64,000 nucleotides of DNA from Ianthella basta (lineage: Eukaryota; Porifera; Demospongiae; Verongiida; Ianthellidae), in contig OZ025883.1 in assembly GCA_964019415.1 (NCBI GenBank), positions 2,518,086 to 2,582,085 of the forward strand. Reading direction: 5' to 3'. How positions within the stretch are numbered: the first letter of the stretch is position 1; the number at the start of each line of letters is the position of its first letter. A program made the position numbers and the translations under genes. This document shows positions 38,160 to 50,368 of the stretch, piece after piece. The notes under the pieces are model-generated. The model did no database searches. It was given only the letters and a program-made list of their open reading frames with translations, and was not told the origin of the DNA.

Positions 38160-41100
38160 CTACAGGGGTGGGCGTGTCCTGAACGAGGTGCTGGTGCCGG
38201 AGTGGGCGTGGCGGGGAGAGCTATGGAGGAAGGAGCGGGAGGCAGGGTTCCTCGCTGGGGTGCTGGCATGTGTGGGCTTTGCAAGCATGTCTCGAGCAGA
38301 GCGGTTCAGCTTGTGCGCTTCTTCCTGCATGGTCCTTCCTGGGTTGTCTGGAGTGGAGGCAACCTGTTGTACTGAATGGTCCAGTACACTCCTCATCTGC
38401 TTGATCTCGCCATCACAGCTGCTAACCATCTTGATGTAAGCGTCACGTTTCTTCTTGTTCTCACTGATCTGATCATGGAGTGTTCTCACCTACGTACAGT
38501 AGAGGCAAGATGAACTGGAAGTTGATTCTTCTCAGTATGTATGTGTGAGCATGCATGCTGTGTAAGTTTGTGCTATTCAAATGTACGTACGTATGATTGA
38601 GGAGTCAGTTGCATGTACCAGCAATCTAATGGAAGTCATGGCTCAAGAGTAGAGGTGAGGAATTCACTTCCTCGCCTGTTCTCATACGAGTCATGAAATC
38701 CATTACATTACTCACATACTTGTGCTGCATTGCACTGTATCAATATGTTTGTTGTGTTCATACAGAGTTTCCCACTGCCCCCCTCCCCCCCTACCTTGGC
38801 CTCTAGTTGCTGGATCCTCTTCCTGTAATCCTGCTCCTTGGTGGCCCAGTCCTGTTCCTGCATTCTGAACTGGTCCACCTGGTGCCCCACATCACTGCTG
38901 TGCATGCTTCGGAGCTCGTTGATCCTGGCAGAGAGGGAACACAGAGTACGTACATATAATGAATACACACATACTTATATACGTAAGTATGCATGTACGT
39001 AGCAAGTTTGGTGAGCAACAAGTCATTAGCCATTGATGTCATTCATTTAGGATGTCTTTGTAATAAATTTGGTTTGCAGACCCATGTCTTAGATCAGCTG
39101 AGGACAAGCAGAATGCCCTGAGTGGATGCAAGTCAGAATAAGAGGAATTGTTCTGTTTCAAGCGCTTAAACATAAATCGACCAAAGTGCAATATGGGAAC
39201 ATTTTAGTGAGTACGGCATACGTACAATCTTGTTGAGGCTCCAGGTCAAAACTACATCCAGAAAGGTATGCCACTTGCAAGCTGAACTGCAGAACAACAC
39301 ACTATACGTAGCACTACACACAGCAGACGATGCTCACTTCTTTAGATGTTGTCTGTCCTTCTCACTAATGGCCGCCTTCAGCTCCTGCACCCTCGACTGC
39401 AGCTCCAGGTTCTCCTGAGCACTAGAGCTCACAGTCGTATCCAACTCTGCCTTCTGTCGCCGCTGGTGAGTGAGCAGGGTGTCCAGCTGCTTCTCACGGC
39501 CATGGGAATCCTCTAGCTTGAGCCGAAGGTTGGCATTCTCCTCCTGCAACTTTTGGTAACTGGCTCGAGTCTTGTTGAGTTCTCTCTCAAGGTGGTCTGC
39601 CAGCTCCTGGGAGACCTGCCTGGACCGCTCCATAGAGGAGAGGTTGGCACTGAGAGTATCCACCTTGGTCTGAAGGAGCCTCTTGCTCTGCTCAACCTCA
39701 GCTATATTTGTCTGGGAGGGTCAAGTGGGCAAGGCAAGGAGAGACGTGGAGGGGAAGGAGGCACACAGTGAGTAACAGTCCAATCATGCAACAGTCACAA
39801 CAGGATAATGAGATTCATTGTTTGCCACATTAGTTGTTGATGACAGTTCCAACATGCACTCCTACCAACATTACCTGTAGCCCCTCTGCCTTCTGCAGCT
39901 GTTCAGTCATCCTTTCTTCGGCCACTCTCAGCTGGTTGACCACATCACTGTGGGAACTGCCCTTGCGCGCTAGCTGGTCCTGTAGTCCGTGCACCGACTG
40001 ACGGAGAAACTCCATGTGCTGGTCGCTTTCCTCCCTCGACTGCTGGAGGAGACCAAGACGATCCTCTAGAGCCTCCTTCTCCTTATTCACAGCAGTCAGC
40101 GTAAGCTGCAGCTCCTGGATGCTTCCCTCTAATGCCGTGTTCTCTTCACGCAGAGCAGTCAATTGCTCATTCAACTCAACTGCTTGCTGTTGGAGCTGTC
40201 TCTCTGCCGATGCATGCCTTTCAACCTCTCCATCAGCCACCTTAAGAGCCTCCTGTACCCTGCACATCTGCTCTGTGGTTTCCTGGAACTGTTGCTGACT
40301 GGCAGTGAGCTTCTGCTGAAGAAGAGTCACCTGGGCATCTTGAGATAGCCTGGCCGACTGAAATGCTGTGCATTCTTTCTTCAAGTGAGCAACAGAAGAC
40401 TGGGCAGTAGTCTTCTCTTCTTCAGCCACGCGCAACAGCTCCAGAAGGCGCTGCTTTTCTGCCAGCAGTTCAGACTCTGTCTGCTGGTACTTCCTGATGC
40501 ATGATTCGTTCATCTGCTGTGTCATGCTCTGCGTGGCATTCTTAGCTTCCAGGTACTGCACCTGCTCAGTCAGGCCCTTGCTTCGATGCTCTGTCTCCTT
40601 GACGGCCATCTGGCTGGTGGAGGCACTCAATTCCGCTCTGTCTCTCTCCAGCCTCACTTGATCATGCCTCTCCTGCAGAGACTGCAAGGAGTCCCTGAGC
40701 CCTGACATCTTGGACTCAATGGCTGACTTCTCACTCTCCAATTTCTTCACCTGCCTGTCAAGAGAGCGGATCTGGGAGAGAGCCTCGTCGCGAGCTCGCT
40801 CAGCAGCTATTAGCTTGCTTTGCAGGCCCAAAATTGCTTCCTTGACAGAGTCCTCATCTAGCTGAACTGCACACAGCTGGCTGGGACTGGTGGCAGAGTT
40901 GGCAGACCAGGAACTGTGGTGGGTGGGATGACAATTAGGAGTGGCTGAGAATGACGTCTGACTGCCAAAAAAGCTGGCCCCCAGTCCACTCTCAGGTGAG
41001 GCGGTTGTCTTCCTGGAGGCTAGTTGGGGTGTGAGCCTGGTCGAATGAATCACTCTCGCTGCATTTTGAGTGAAAGAGGCGCTGCCATCCGGTTCCTCCG

Positions 41101-42478
41101 GAATAGCCTCTGCAGGAGGACTGATCTCAAGGCCAAGGGTGCCCTGAAGGATGCCCAGGAGTCGGGCATAGCGGCTCTGAACATCTTTCTTTGCTGAATC
41201 CACTCTGGAGAGCTGGGAGGTTAGGGCAGTGACTTTCTCCAGCGAAGAGGAAGCTGACAACTCAAGAGTCTGCACCCGCTCCTGGTCTGTAGAATAACAG
41301 CGAGGAGGTGGAGGCAATGGTAGAAATGTCAAGAGATTCATGGCAACACACAAACAGTGAAGAATCAGAACTGGCTAACGGGACCAGTTGAACACAGTGG
41401 TCACAGCTACAGTGTCCTGAAAAAACTGCTATCCCCACCAAGCTTTATTAGTGCACACTCACGAGTCTCCAGCTCCGTCCTTAGTTTCTCAAGATGTTCC
41501 TCAAGTGACTCCTTCTCCATCTTCAGAGCACGTATCTGAGGAGAGGGGTATCAAGGAAGCAGTGAAGCTGGTTTTATCTCCACATTGGTGAGTACAACCA
41601 GGTTTAACACATTTGTGGTAGAACCCACACAGGGTTATGTATTGTAACTCTCTCTGTACTCTGTGGCAAGCTACAGTTGTTCTAACCTGTTTCCACCGCT
41701 GAGTTACAATGAATTCTAAACAGGGTGATGGATGATGCCCCTCACCAATACACACAGTAATATACCTTTAATACATATGTACGTATGTACGTACATAACT
41801 GTATGCACAGTAAACAGGTTCAAGTTACCAGATACGTAGAATCTTATGCATATAACCAGACACATGTACACACGCTTACACTTAAATACGTACACACAGA
41901 TACACAGGTGTACATACATACGTACATGCACTAACACACCTCACATACAAATACACACATGTATGTACGTAAGCATGCATACAGTTTCCACATATGTACA
42001 AATACGTACAAATACATACTTACCTCTGAGTGCAGTTCAGACATCTTTAGGGCATCAGCCTGCCCCTGCAGCTTGGCATTGTCTTGCAGCTGATTCAGGT
42101 TCACAAACAACCCATCCCTCTCCATCTCCAAGTTGGAGATTCTCTTTTTGAACCCTCCCACTTCTTGCTCCTTTGTACCACAGATTCGGTTCACCGTTTC
42201 CAGTTTACCCTGCAGGGCAGTCAGTGCTGCTAGGAGCTCCTCCTTCTCCTGCTGCACACTGTGAAGCTTGTCGACTGCATGCTTGAGCTCCACCTCAACC
42301 GCTACACACTTGTTCTCTGCTGCAGTGAGGGCAGACTGGAGCTGGGTTGCATCCTCAGAGAGTTTGGTGATTGCATTATGAGATCTGGAGGGAGGAATCA
42401 AGTAGGTGGAGGAGATGGAGGGACAGTATTCTAATATATTACAGTACACGACCAATACAAAAGCTAGCTTGTGTGTGC

Positions 42479-42569
<91 letters not shown>

Positions 42570-45115
42570 TGTGTCTGCATGTGTGTGTGTGGGTGGGTGT
42601 GGGTGTACATAGGTACGTACCTATCAACGGACTCCTGCAGCTGAACCACTTCTGTCCTTGCAGCAGCCCTGTCCTCATCAGCCTTAGCCAGCCGTGCCTC
42701 AAGATGGTCGACAGTGTCTGTTAGCCGTGCCTGTGCCCTGTCATTGTCGAGGAGCTGCACTTTCAGCCCATGGCACTCCTTGGTCAGCACCTCCTTTTCC
42801 TCCTGATAAACCTGGAGCTGCTTTTGACAATCAGTCAACTGAACGTGGAAGGGGGGAGAGAAATTGTTTACAGGGGAAGGATGGATGTGACAACCTTCAA
42901 TAAACAGTGCCTAGCAAGTTACTAGACATACATACATACGTACATGCACATACAAAACACTGTGTTGAGGATGATGCACACATGTTAAAAGTACATGGCA
43001 CCACAGTAAACTGATTAACACCTCACTCGTAGCAGTTCCTCTGCTCCAACCACTTTTACCTTATGTACAGTACATATGTACGTACATACGTACCTGTTTC
43101 CTAAAGGCATCCCTCCTGGTCTCTGCTTCCTTTAGCCTCATCTCTGTATCGTGCTTGCTCTCCTCCAGATGGCTGACAGAGTGGGCAGAGCTCTTCAACT
43201 GCTCCTTCATTGCAGTGATGCGCTCCTGAGCGTCCGATCTGAGAGGGATGGAGTGAGATGTACACACATACGTACGTAATACTGGAGTTGTGCTAATGAC
43301 ATGCAGTTTGGTGTGCTTCACAGACCAGTGTCCTCAGCACTCCCACCTTCCACCCCCCAGTCCACTCACTCCTTTGTGTCCTCTCCCCCATCTCTCCTCC
43401 CTAGCACCCTCTCCCCCACTCACTTCCATCCGTCAAACACTCACTTGACACAGTCCAACTTCTTTCTTAGCTCCTGCAGCTCCTCCTCCGCCTGTTTGAA
43501 CTCATGTCCCACGCGCTCAGCGTCCAGCTGAGAGGACTCCAGTTGCTGCCTCTGCTCAGCCAACAGCTGAGTGGCCTGCTGCTGCTGATGGCGGGCCTCC
43601 TCACACTTCTCATCATACAGCGTCTGCAGGCGGGAGAGGCGTTCATAGAGGAAGCTCTTCTCTTCTCCAAGCTTGCTGATGTTGGAGTCCTTCTCCAGGG
43701 CGAGTCTCTCCACCTCACTCTGTTTGGACTGAGTGAGGGACTGGATCTCATTGTTGAGGTAGGCAATAACATCCTTCTGCTGGTGTACAAGGCTGCGGAC
43801 CTCTGCTTGGTGCTGGGAAGACATTTGAGACAGCTTCTTCTCGCCCTGTCTCCTAACCACTTCCAATTGCTCTTGTAGTTCTCTCTCATGATGGTTGGCA
43901 TCCTTCAAGGCTGCTTGGAGTTCCTCTTCCTTCTTTGTGGCAATGCGGTGTAGCTCCTCCTCCTTGGCCTGCTCGTACAAGCTTCGCTCCAAATTGAGGC
44001 TTTGTTTCTCCTGGCGGAGGGAGTCATTGGCCTCCATCAGCTCGCTCTGATTTTGCTCCGCAGATGCCAGTGTCCCTTCCAAGTGCCTGATCCGTTCCTG
44101 AAGGTGCTTCCCGCTGACTTCCAGTGAGGCCACCTTGTCGCGGGCACCTTGAAGCAGCTCCTCTGTCTGTGCTAGCTGTGACATGAGAGTGACACGCTCT
44201 CGCACTAACTCTCCCTTCTCCTGTGCCATCTTTGCTACAGTGGCCGTCAGCTTGCCTCGCTGGACTTGGATGTCTGCCAGGCACTGCTTCGTTTTCCCTA
44301 GGGCCTCAACAGTGTTGGCATTTTCTCGCTTCAGCTTATCACTCTCAGAAAATAGGTCCTTCTTGTCTGTCCTCACCAGCTCAAGCTGGCCATCAAGGTG
44401 TTCCACTTTGGCTGTTAGCTGCACCACAGCATGCTGCAGTTTGGTCACCTCATTCAGTGCCTCCATCTTCTCTCGGCGTAGAGCAGTATTCTCCTCATCC
44501 AGTTGCACTTTCAAGCCTTGAAGCTTTTCAAGGGTGCTTGACAGATGTCTCTTCTCTTCCTCCAGTTTGCATTTTGCTTCTTGAACCCCTTCCAGAGTGG
44601 CAACCGTTTTACTGTCTGCTTCTTGTTTTGTGCGCATTCTTCTCAGGTTCTCATCTCGCTCCAGTTCGAGAGTCTGAATGGACAGCCGCAGTGATGTTGC
44701 TTCACGCTCCTTCTCCATTTTCTCCCCTTCAGCACGCCCCATCCTCAAACGAAGGTCCTGGGTCTCTTCCTCTAGGGAGGCTGCAAGAACAGGAGGTAAA
44801 GGGTGGATATACTGTATGTAAGCACTGTTCTGTAAAAACATGTACGTATGTATAATGCACATACACGTACATACTACAAAGGACACATTTGGTCAATGTT
44901 AGTACTGATCATTGTAACACGCACTGAACAACCTAAACCAACCACTACATACGTACATGTATGTATGTATGCACTTAGGGTTACAATTGAAAAACATACA
45001 ATTGTATATAATTCAATTGTCCAATACACAATACAATAGCTCAATTGTACAATTGTCATAGAATTGAAACTAGAGTGGAAATGCACATACAGTATGTACG
45101 TACGAACACTTTCAT

Positions 45116-45187
<72 letters not shown>

Positions 45188-47517
45188 AGTCGCTTCCCCA
45201 CCCACTCACAAATCTGCAGCTCTAGTTTCCTCATGGCTGCCCCACGGGTGCCCACATCAGTCTGAAGGTTCTCCTTGTGCTGCTGCAGCTCATCCACCTG
45301 GAACTGCAGCTTCCTCAAGCTTTCCTGCAAGGACTGGCAGGTGCTCTCTGCACTCAGCTTCTCCCCCAGTAGTGCCTCGGCCTGGGACTCAGCCTGGGAC
45401 AGCTGACGCTCCAAGTCAAGCTTGTCACTGCGAACAGGAGGGATAACTACAGTGTTAAGTACACACAGTGTTCTCCCTAGGCCCTTTCGGCTTCGTTGGG
45501 TGCTCTGCCTTTTTTATTTTTTTGCTTTTCTGCATTTTTTCTGTAATTCAATGTGTATATAATTGTGCATTTATCAATAATGTAGCGATGTACGAAATAT
45601 CAGAATTTGCATTAAATATTCATTGGAAATTTTAAAATCCCCCAAGCCCCACGCCTTCCAAAATTCCTGGGGAGAAGCTGGTACACCAAAAACACACCGA
45701 GTCTAGCAGCTAGGGCAGGAGAAAGGACACCATTGGAATGCAGTACTCTAGCAGCAGTTAATAACAGCATACAGTGGTGCAATGTCAATAGAACAAATCT
45801 GTTCCCCAGTCTCCTCACCTCAGGGCTCCTTGGAGTTCCTTGTCTAGTTCGGATCTTGATGCAGATACCTTGGACATGCTGGCACGACTGCAAACAGAAG
45901 GAGAGGGGATGACTAGAAGGCATTCTCAATCTAACAAGATGCCTAGTTTGTACACATGTGTATATAAGTACGTACATACATACAGTGTACATATGTACAT
46001 ACATATGTACAGTACGTACATTATAAACAGCACAAGTACGTACATAACAGTACATAACACCTACATATGTGTACATTATGCATGACGTGTCTGCATACAT
46101 GTGTATGTACATGTACATATGTGTGCGTGTGGAGCACGCACACAGCATCCAGCTCCTTCTTCAGCATGGTACTGGCCGCCAAGTGACTCCGGACCTCTCC
46201 CTCCAGGTCACGCTTAGCAAACTGCTCCTGCTGGGCCTGCTCCTTTGTGGAGATGAGTGAGGCTTCCAATTCCTGCACAATGCAACAAGTATTTACATAT
46301 ATAGATACCACACAATACATACACTGTATGTACATATACCTTACATGCATATCATCACCTCGCCCCCTGTAGCCCCCATGCACACACACATACATACAAA
46401 CTAACCCTGATCTTCCCCTGTAGATTTCCCACAGCTGATCGGACGTGCGACACTACCCAGTCAGTGGTACGCACACCATCACCATCACTGCCGATGGGGA
46501 GAGGCTGAAGGAAGAAATATGCAAACACGGTGATATATACATAGGTGAGTGCAGTTAACAAGGTGCCACCAACTATTGCTGAATGCAACACACAACTACC
46601 TAGTGCAGATGAGTGACCCCGCCCACCTGAACCACCCACTCACAGATCCAGCAATCCACACTGGTCGTTTACCCCTGCCCACTGACGCATCCTTGCCTCC
46701 AACAACAACTGTCCCGCTATGCTCCTTGTCATGAGGGCTCTCCCCCTCCTCCTCCACTCCGTTGCTCTGAGCGGTCACTCCTAACCCCTGCACCGTCAAC
46801 ATGACGCAGTCAAAAGCAGTGTGGTTGAGGTCTACCTCCTTCCGCAGTGTAGCGCTCTTCTCCTTCTCCTCGCCAAGGGCAGAGGACAATGCCACTTTGA
46901 GGGACTCCTGCAATTAACAGGTGTAGTTAGGAGTAAGGCATATCAATGAGGAAAGCAGCTAAATATGTACATACGTTAGAGAGCTCTGTAATGTTGCCTG
47001 CTGCCACACCTATCCTACATACATACGTATACAAGACAGGCACACTCACCAGTTCTGTGCACTTTCTGTTGAGCTCATCAATCACCTGACGCCGCTCGTC
47101 ATCCCGCTCCTTTATCTCATCACGGGCAACACAGCTCTCGGCAAGTTTGCACCTCAAGTCCTTCTCCCTCAGCTCCAGCTGCATCTTCATTGACTGGTAC
47201 TCGAGACGGCTGTGATCCAACTGGCCTTGAAGCTAAAAGGAGCAAGTACACTCACATGAACAACACACACAGATGCAAATAATCAATCGATGTTCAATCT
47301 CCTCTATCTTCTAACTATTACTGCATACTGTCCCCCTGTACACCTCTCTGCTCCTTAGCCCCCCCTCTTTTACCCGCTCAGCAGTGAGTGTCACATCCTC
47401 CAGCTGTTCCTCTAGTGAGCGGATGGTGTCCTGGTAGTCCTGCACTTGGGTGGTGACCGAGGTGCCCACCTCTGCCACCATGTAGTTGAGGTCATCATGA
47501 AGTTGACGGAGGTCCCT

Positions 47518-47581
<64 letters not shown>

Positions 47582-48660
47582 TGCTGCTAACAGCAATGTA
47601 CTTTGCCCCCAGGTCCTGTCTGTCCTTCTGTGACTGGTGCAAGAGGGTATGTGCTCGCTCGAGCTCAGTCTTCAGAAAGTTAACCTCTTCCACATTGGAT
47701 GCATCCAGTAAGGCTTTTGTCCACATCTGGGGAGAAAGGTTCTCTTCAAGGATCTCCTGAATGCGTTCATGGATGTGTGCTGCACTGGTGCTGTCCCGAC
47801 GCATCACCTGCAGAACCTCATCAGCCTGGAGCCTCTCACACGTCTCCTCCAACTTCTGCAGAAACACACACACACACACACAAGAAAAGCAGTTGAATAC
47901 TGTATGCATCCAAGGTTCAAGGATATTGGCAGTTACACAGTGGAGATGTGGCAGTGCCACAGTAAAGAGCATACATTGCTTCAACAGACACTCGTGTGCG
48001 TTGCTGTACACAAAGACTTAATATAAATTGAAAGAGCATCTCACAATTATGTACGTATCTCTAGAAACAACACCTACACACAATGCAAATCAACAAACAG
48101 AAGTGTTACCTGTAGCAAGTTAACATAATCATGTCTGCTAATTGTGGGAATGTTAACTGCCACACTCAAGTTGGATCTGGGCCACAATGATCCCTTATAA
48201 TGCAGCAGTTACCATGGCAGCAAAGTCCCTCACATGAGCTGTAATGAGCTGCAAACTTACCACACAAGGGATCCAATGGACTATTGACTTTGTATTACAA
48301 CATACTTTATACAATATGTTCAAATGGACGCTCCAAAGATGGCCCTACAAACACAACTATTCACCTTTAAATCCTGCCCAAATCATCACACTGAATGCAC
48401 ACACAGGCACATGCATCAAGCTGTGTTCTGTAACGGCCCTACGTTTGCAACTGCGCGCTCAGTAAGAACACACTCAACGCTATCACCCTTGCACGTGCAA
48501 TAGACCAATGTATATTGTGAGCCAGCAGAGAATTGGCTAGCAATGAGCAAAGGTCAACAACAGGTAGGTATGAGGTTCAATCTGCGCTCACCTGCACCGC
48601 CTCCTTCAGGCGAGGGTCTCCCAGTACTCCAGCATCGGCACCAACCCGGGCAGAACTCAT
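38160..48660 (-). CDS. CROCC: Rootletin-like coiled-coil protein, 18 exons
   Basis: Exons: 48660-48592, 47855-47578, 47515-47374, 47232-47050, 46907-46644, 46504-46406, 46272-46142, 45887-45819, 45427-45210, 44780-43445, 43238-43094, 42838-42621, 42384-42024, 41535-41463, 41286-39875, 39711-39338, 38924-38795, 38489-38160. Total 5832 nt, 1943 aa in one frame; human rootletin is about 2017 aa. The N-terminal part matches rootletin: IQEILEENLS followed by LLHQSQKDRQDLGAKYIAVS. The rest is almost continuous heptad coiled coil (LSQIRSLDRQVKKLESEKSA region similar to the rootletin C-terminal third), broken by a Ser/Pro-rich hinge near AIPEEPDGSASF. Family role: building block of the ciliary rootlet and centriole linker. 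Other giant coiled coils (CEP250) are relatives; the N-terminal match favours rootletin. Confidence 0.82.
42482..42568. repeat. (GT)n microsatellite
   Basis: In rootletin intron 12. Confidence 0.95.
45117..45184. repeat. (CA)n microsatellite
   Basis: In rootletin intron 9, shortly after the exon 9 donor. Confidence 0.95.
47516..47579 (-). repeat. Intron made entirely of a (GT)n microsatellite
   Basis: Rootletin intron 2. In transcript orientation it is an unbroken GT run ending TACAG, about 62 nt, with no polypyrimidine tract or evident branch point. The gene's frame closes if the donor is taken one GT unit inside the repeat (exon 2 ends at 47578). Confidence 0.75.
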
Positions 48661-48975
48661 CTCTTATGGGGTACGTTCCAAGCCTGGTTCCCTGGTTCAC
48701 TTAAGCTTCCCGCGCAAAAATGGAGGGTTGCGTGATGAGAGACGTCACGCTCGTAGCTCTGCTTACTGGAAATGGCTACCAAGAGCTGGGGCGTAGAACA
48801 GTCAGTGCACGTCGGTACAACGTGTGAACAGCCTCTAGCGACCTGCAATGCCAATTCGCCCCTAACTTCGCACCTAAAATGGCCGCCAAGTATTTAAGCC
48901 GGCTGGGGGCGTGGTCTCACTCAATTACACATAATGGCACGCTAATTTACCAACAAGCACACAGCACACGTTTAG
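48661..48975. promoter_or_regulatory. Rootletin promoter spacer
   Basis: No gene. AAAATGGCCGCC at 48876-48887 resembles a YY1 site about 215 bp upstream of the rootletin ATG. A short + strand frame starting there is not supported. Confidence 0.35.
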
Positions 48976-50167
48976 CTATACTCCGTCCGGTTGGTGCAAA
49001 AGATGTATGTCATCAACATCAAGAGCCAGAGAAGCCGTATCATGTTTCTCTTGCATTGATCCTTCTGTGTTAAAGGCAGCTCCTGGTCGTGACATGACTA
49101 GTACATCTGCCGGGCTCTTGGGTGGCAGAGGAGGTGGGGTGTCATGGATCGGTGGGCTGGCTGGTGCCTCTGCCAAAGCAGATGTCTCCCCAGTTATAGT
49201 GCTAGACTTGGGCTTAGGTGGGAGTGGAACTAAGTTACCGCCACCAAGGAGGTTAGTTTCTGCGTCAGTGTTAAAAGTACTGCTGGGATCAAAAGTGGGC
49301 ACAGAACCAGAGTGGGGTCTAATACCTTTTGGAGGAACAGCAGGTGGGGATGAAGTGAAGTTAGTGATAACATGTGGGGGTGGTGGAGAGCCTGTAGGGT
49401 GATGTCCAGGGTGTTCATCATGTTGACTACTAGGTACGGCTGACGAATGAGGCTGGGTTGTAACAACAGTGCTTGTGTTGGAAAGTTGCCGGTTTCTTGC
49501 TGGCGGCTGCACTGACTTTCTGGCAGTGGTCCCAGTACTGCCATATCTAGGCTGTGGTACTTCATAAGGTCTAGGGCTTTGGTGTCTTGTGCTTGGAGGT
49601 GCACCTGCATGTCTCCTCCCATGCCCAGCACTATGGCCAGGCACACTAAAGATTACTCTGTCAGGATTTGCATACGAGTATGAAGCACTGTCTGAGATCC
49701 CAGTCCCTGTATCCCGACTACGAGCTCGATGTCTGCCGCAGAAGCTGCTGGAGGATTTGTAGGGATGGCTTCTAGAAAGCAGCAGTGGAGGAATGCATGT
49801 AAGCAGTACTGTACAGTAACAACCATTAGCTGTCGAATCAGAACGTAGCTACGTATAAGTACGTAGGTAGATGACTGTACTAATGCGATTGAGAAAATTA
49901 CCCCGGTATTAAACTAACTGTATCTATTTCATGCCTTTCAGTACTGGTGGGCTAGAAACATGGCTGTTGCAGTGCCTAACCTTCTGGCTGAGGCGGCAAT
50001 GGTCGAAACTTTCTGGACTCAACCTCGCAGCAAAAGCACTTGCATATCCCCTCAGAGAAACAGTTATGACACGTACAGTCAACCCATTTGCCGCACAGTC
50101 TGCAGCAAAGGGCGACCATGCAAGGAACAGGAGAGCACAAAATCCCAGCAGGAAACAGCGATATCAT
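48976..50167 (-). pseudogene. Adaptor-like gene T1, copy A: Cys-rich membrane anchor with Pro-rich tail, frameshifted
   Basis: Exon 1 is 50167-49981 (ATG at 50167, phase-1 donor GTTAGG), exon 2 is 49771-48976. Exon 1 encodes a short hydrophobic start, then a dense Cys cluster (CCRLCGKWVDCTCHNC, CKCFCCEVES). The tail has tyrosine motifs SYSYANPD and RPYEVPQPRYGS and several SH3-ligand-like prolines (VPPKGIRP, VPLPPKPKSS, PPPLPPKSPAD). Relative to copy B it lacks 10 bp near 49733, which shifts the frame early in the tail; downstream of that the tail frame is open for over 240 codons. Either a fresh loss-of-function allele or an assembly error. No homolog recognised by name. Confidence 0.55.
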
Positions 50168-50368
50168 TTCGGCACGGAGGCATTGACAGAGGAATCATGT
50201 GACCCGTACTGTGTGTGCATGTGTATATAAACCTGGCGGTGAGATCATCCATGACGTAAACAGCGAAGGGTGGTGGTTTCCCTCGGGATGTCCCTTCGCT
50301 AAAAGTCATATGACCCCGCGTTTATAGGGCACCTTTCTCTTGATCAGTGTTTGCACATCGCATTGGAA
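50168..50368. promoter_or_regulatory. Bidirectional promoter of T1-A and T2-A
   Basis: 201 bp between divergent start codons. Conserved with unit B: GGGATGTCCCTTCGC and AAAGTCATATGACCCCGCG. GGGATGTCCC (50285-50294) is a near-palindrome that resembles a kappa-B half-site pair but deviates from consensus. Confidence 0.5.

Noticed and set aside
48879-49073. + strand frame starting ATGGCCGCCAAG
   Set aside because: The start overlaps a YY1-like promoter word and the frame runs antisense into the T1-A tail, which has much stronger coding features.
49960-50202. + strand frame opposite T1-A exon 1 (also 53299-53538)
   Set aside because: The - strand reading has a Cys cluster like that of T2, a phase-1 donor and a matching tail exon; between copies its changes are conservative (for example Asp to Glu).
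50351-50368. Upstream TTG start extending T2-A (and the same at 53657 for T2-B)
   Set aside because: ATG at 50369 and 53675 is the first ATG in both copies and gives the conserved membrane-anchor start; non-ATG initiation is unnecessary.
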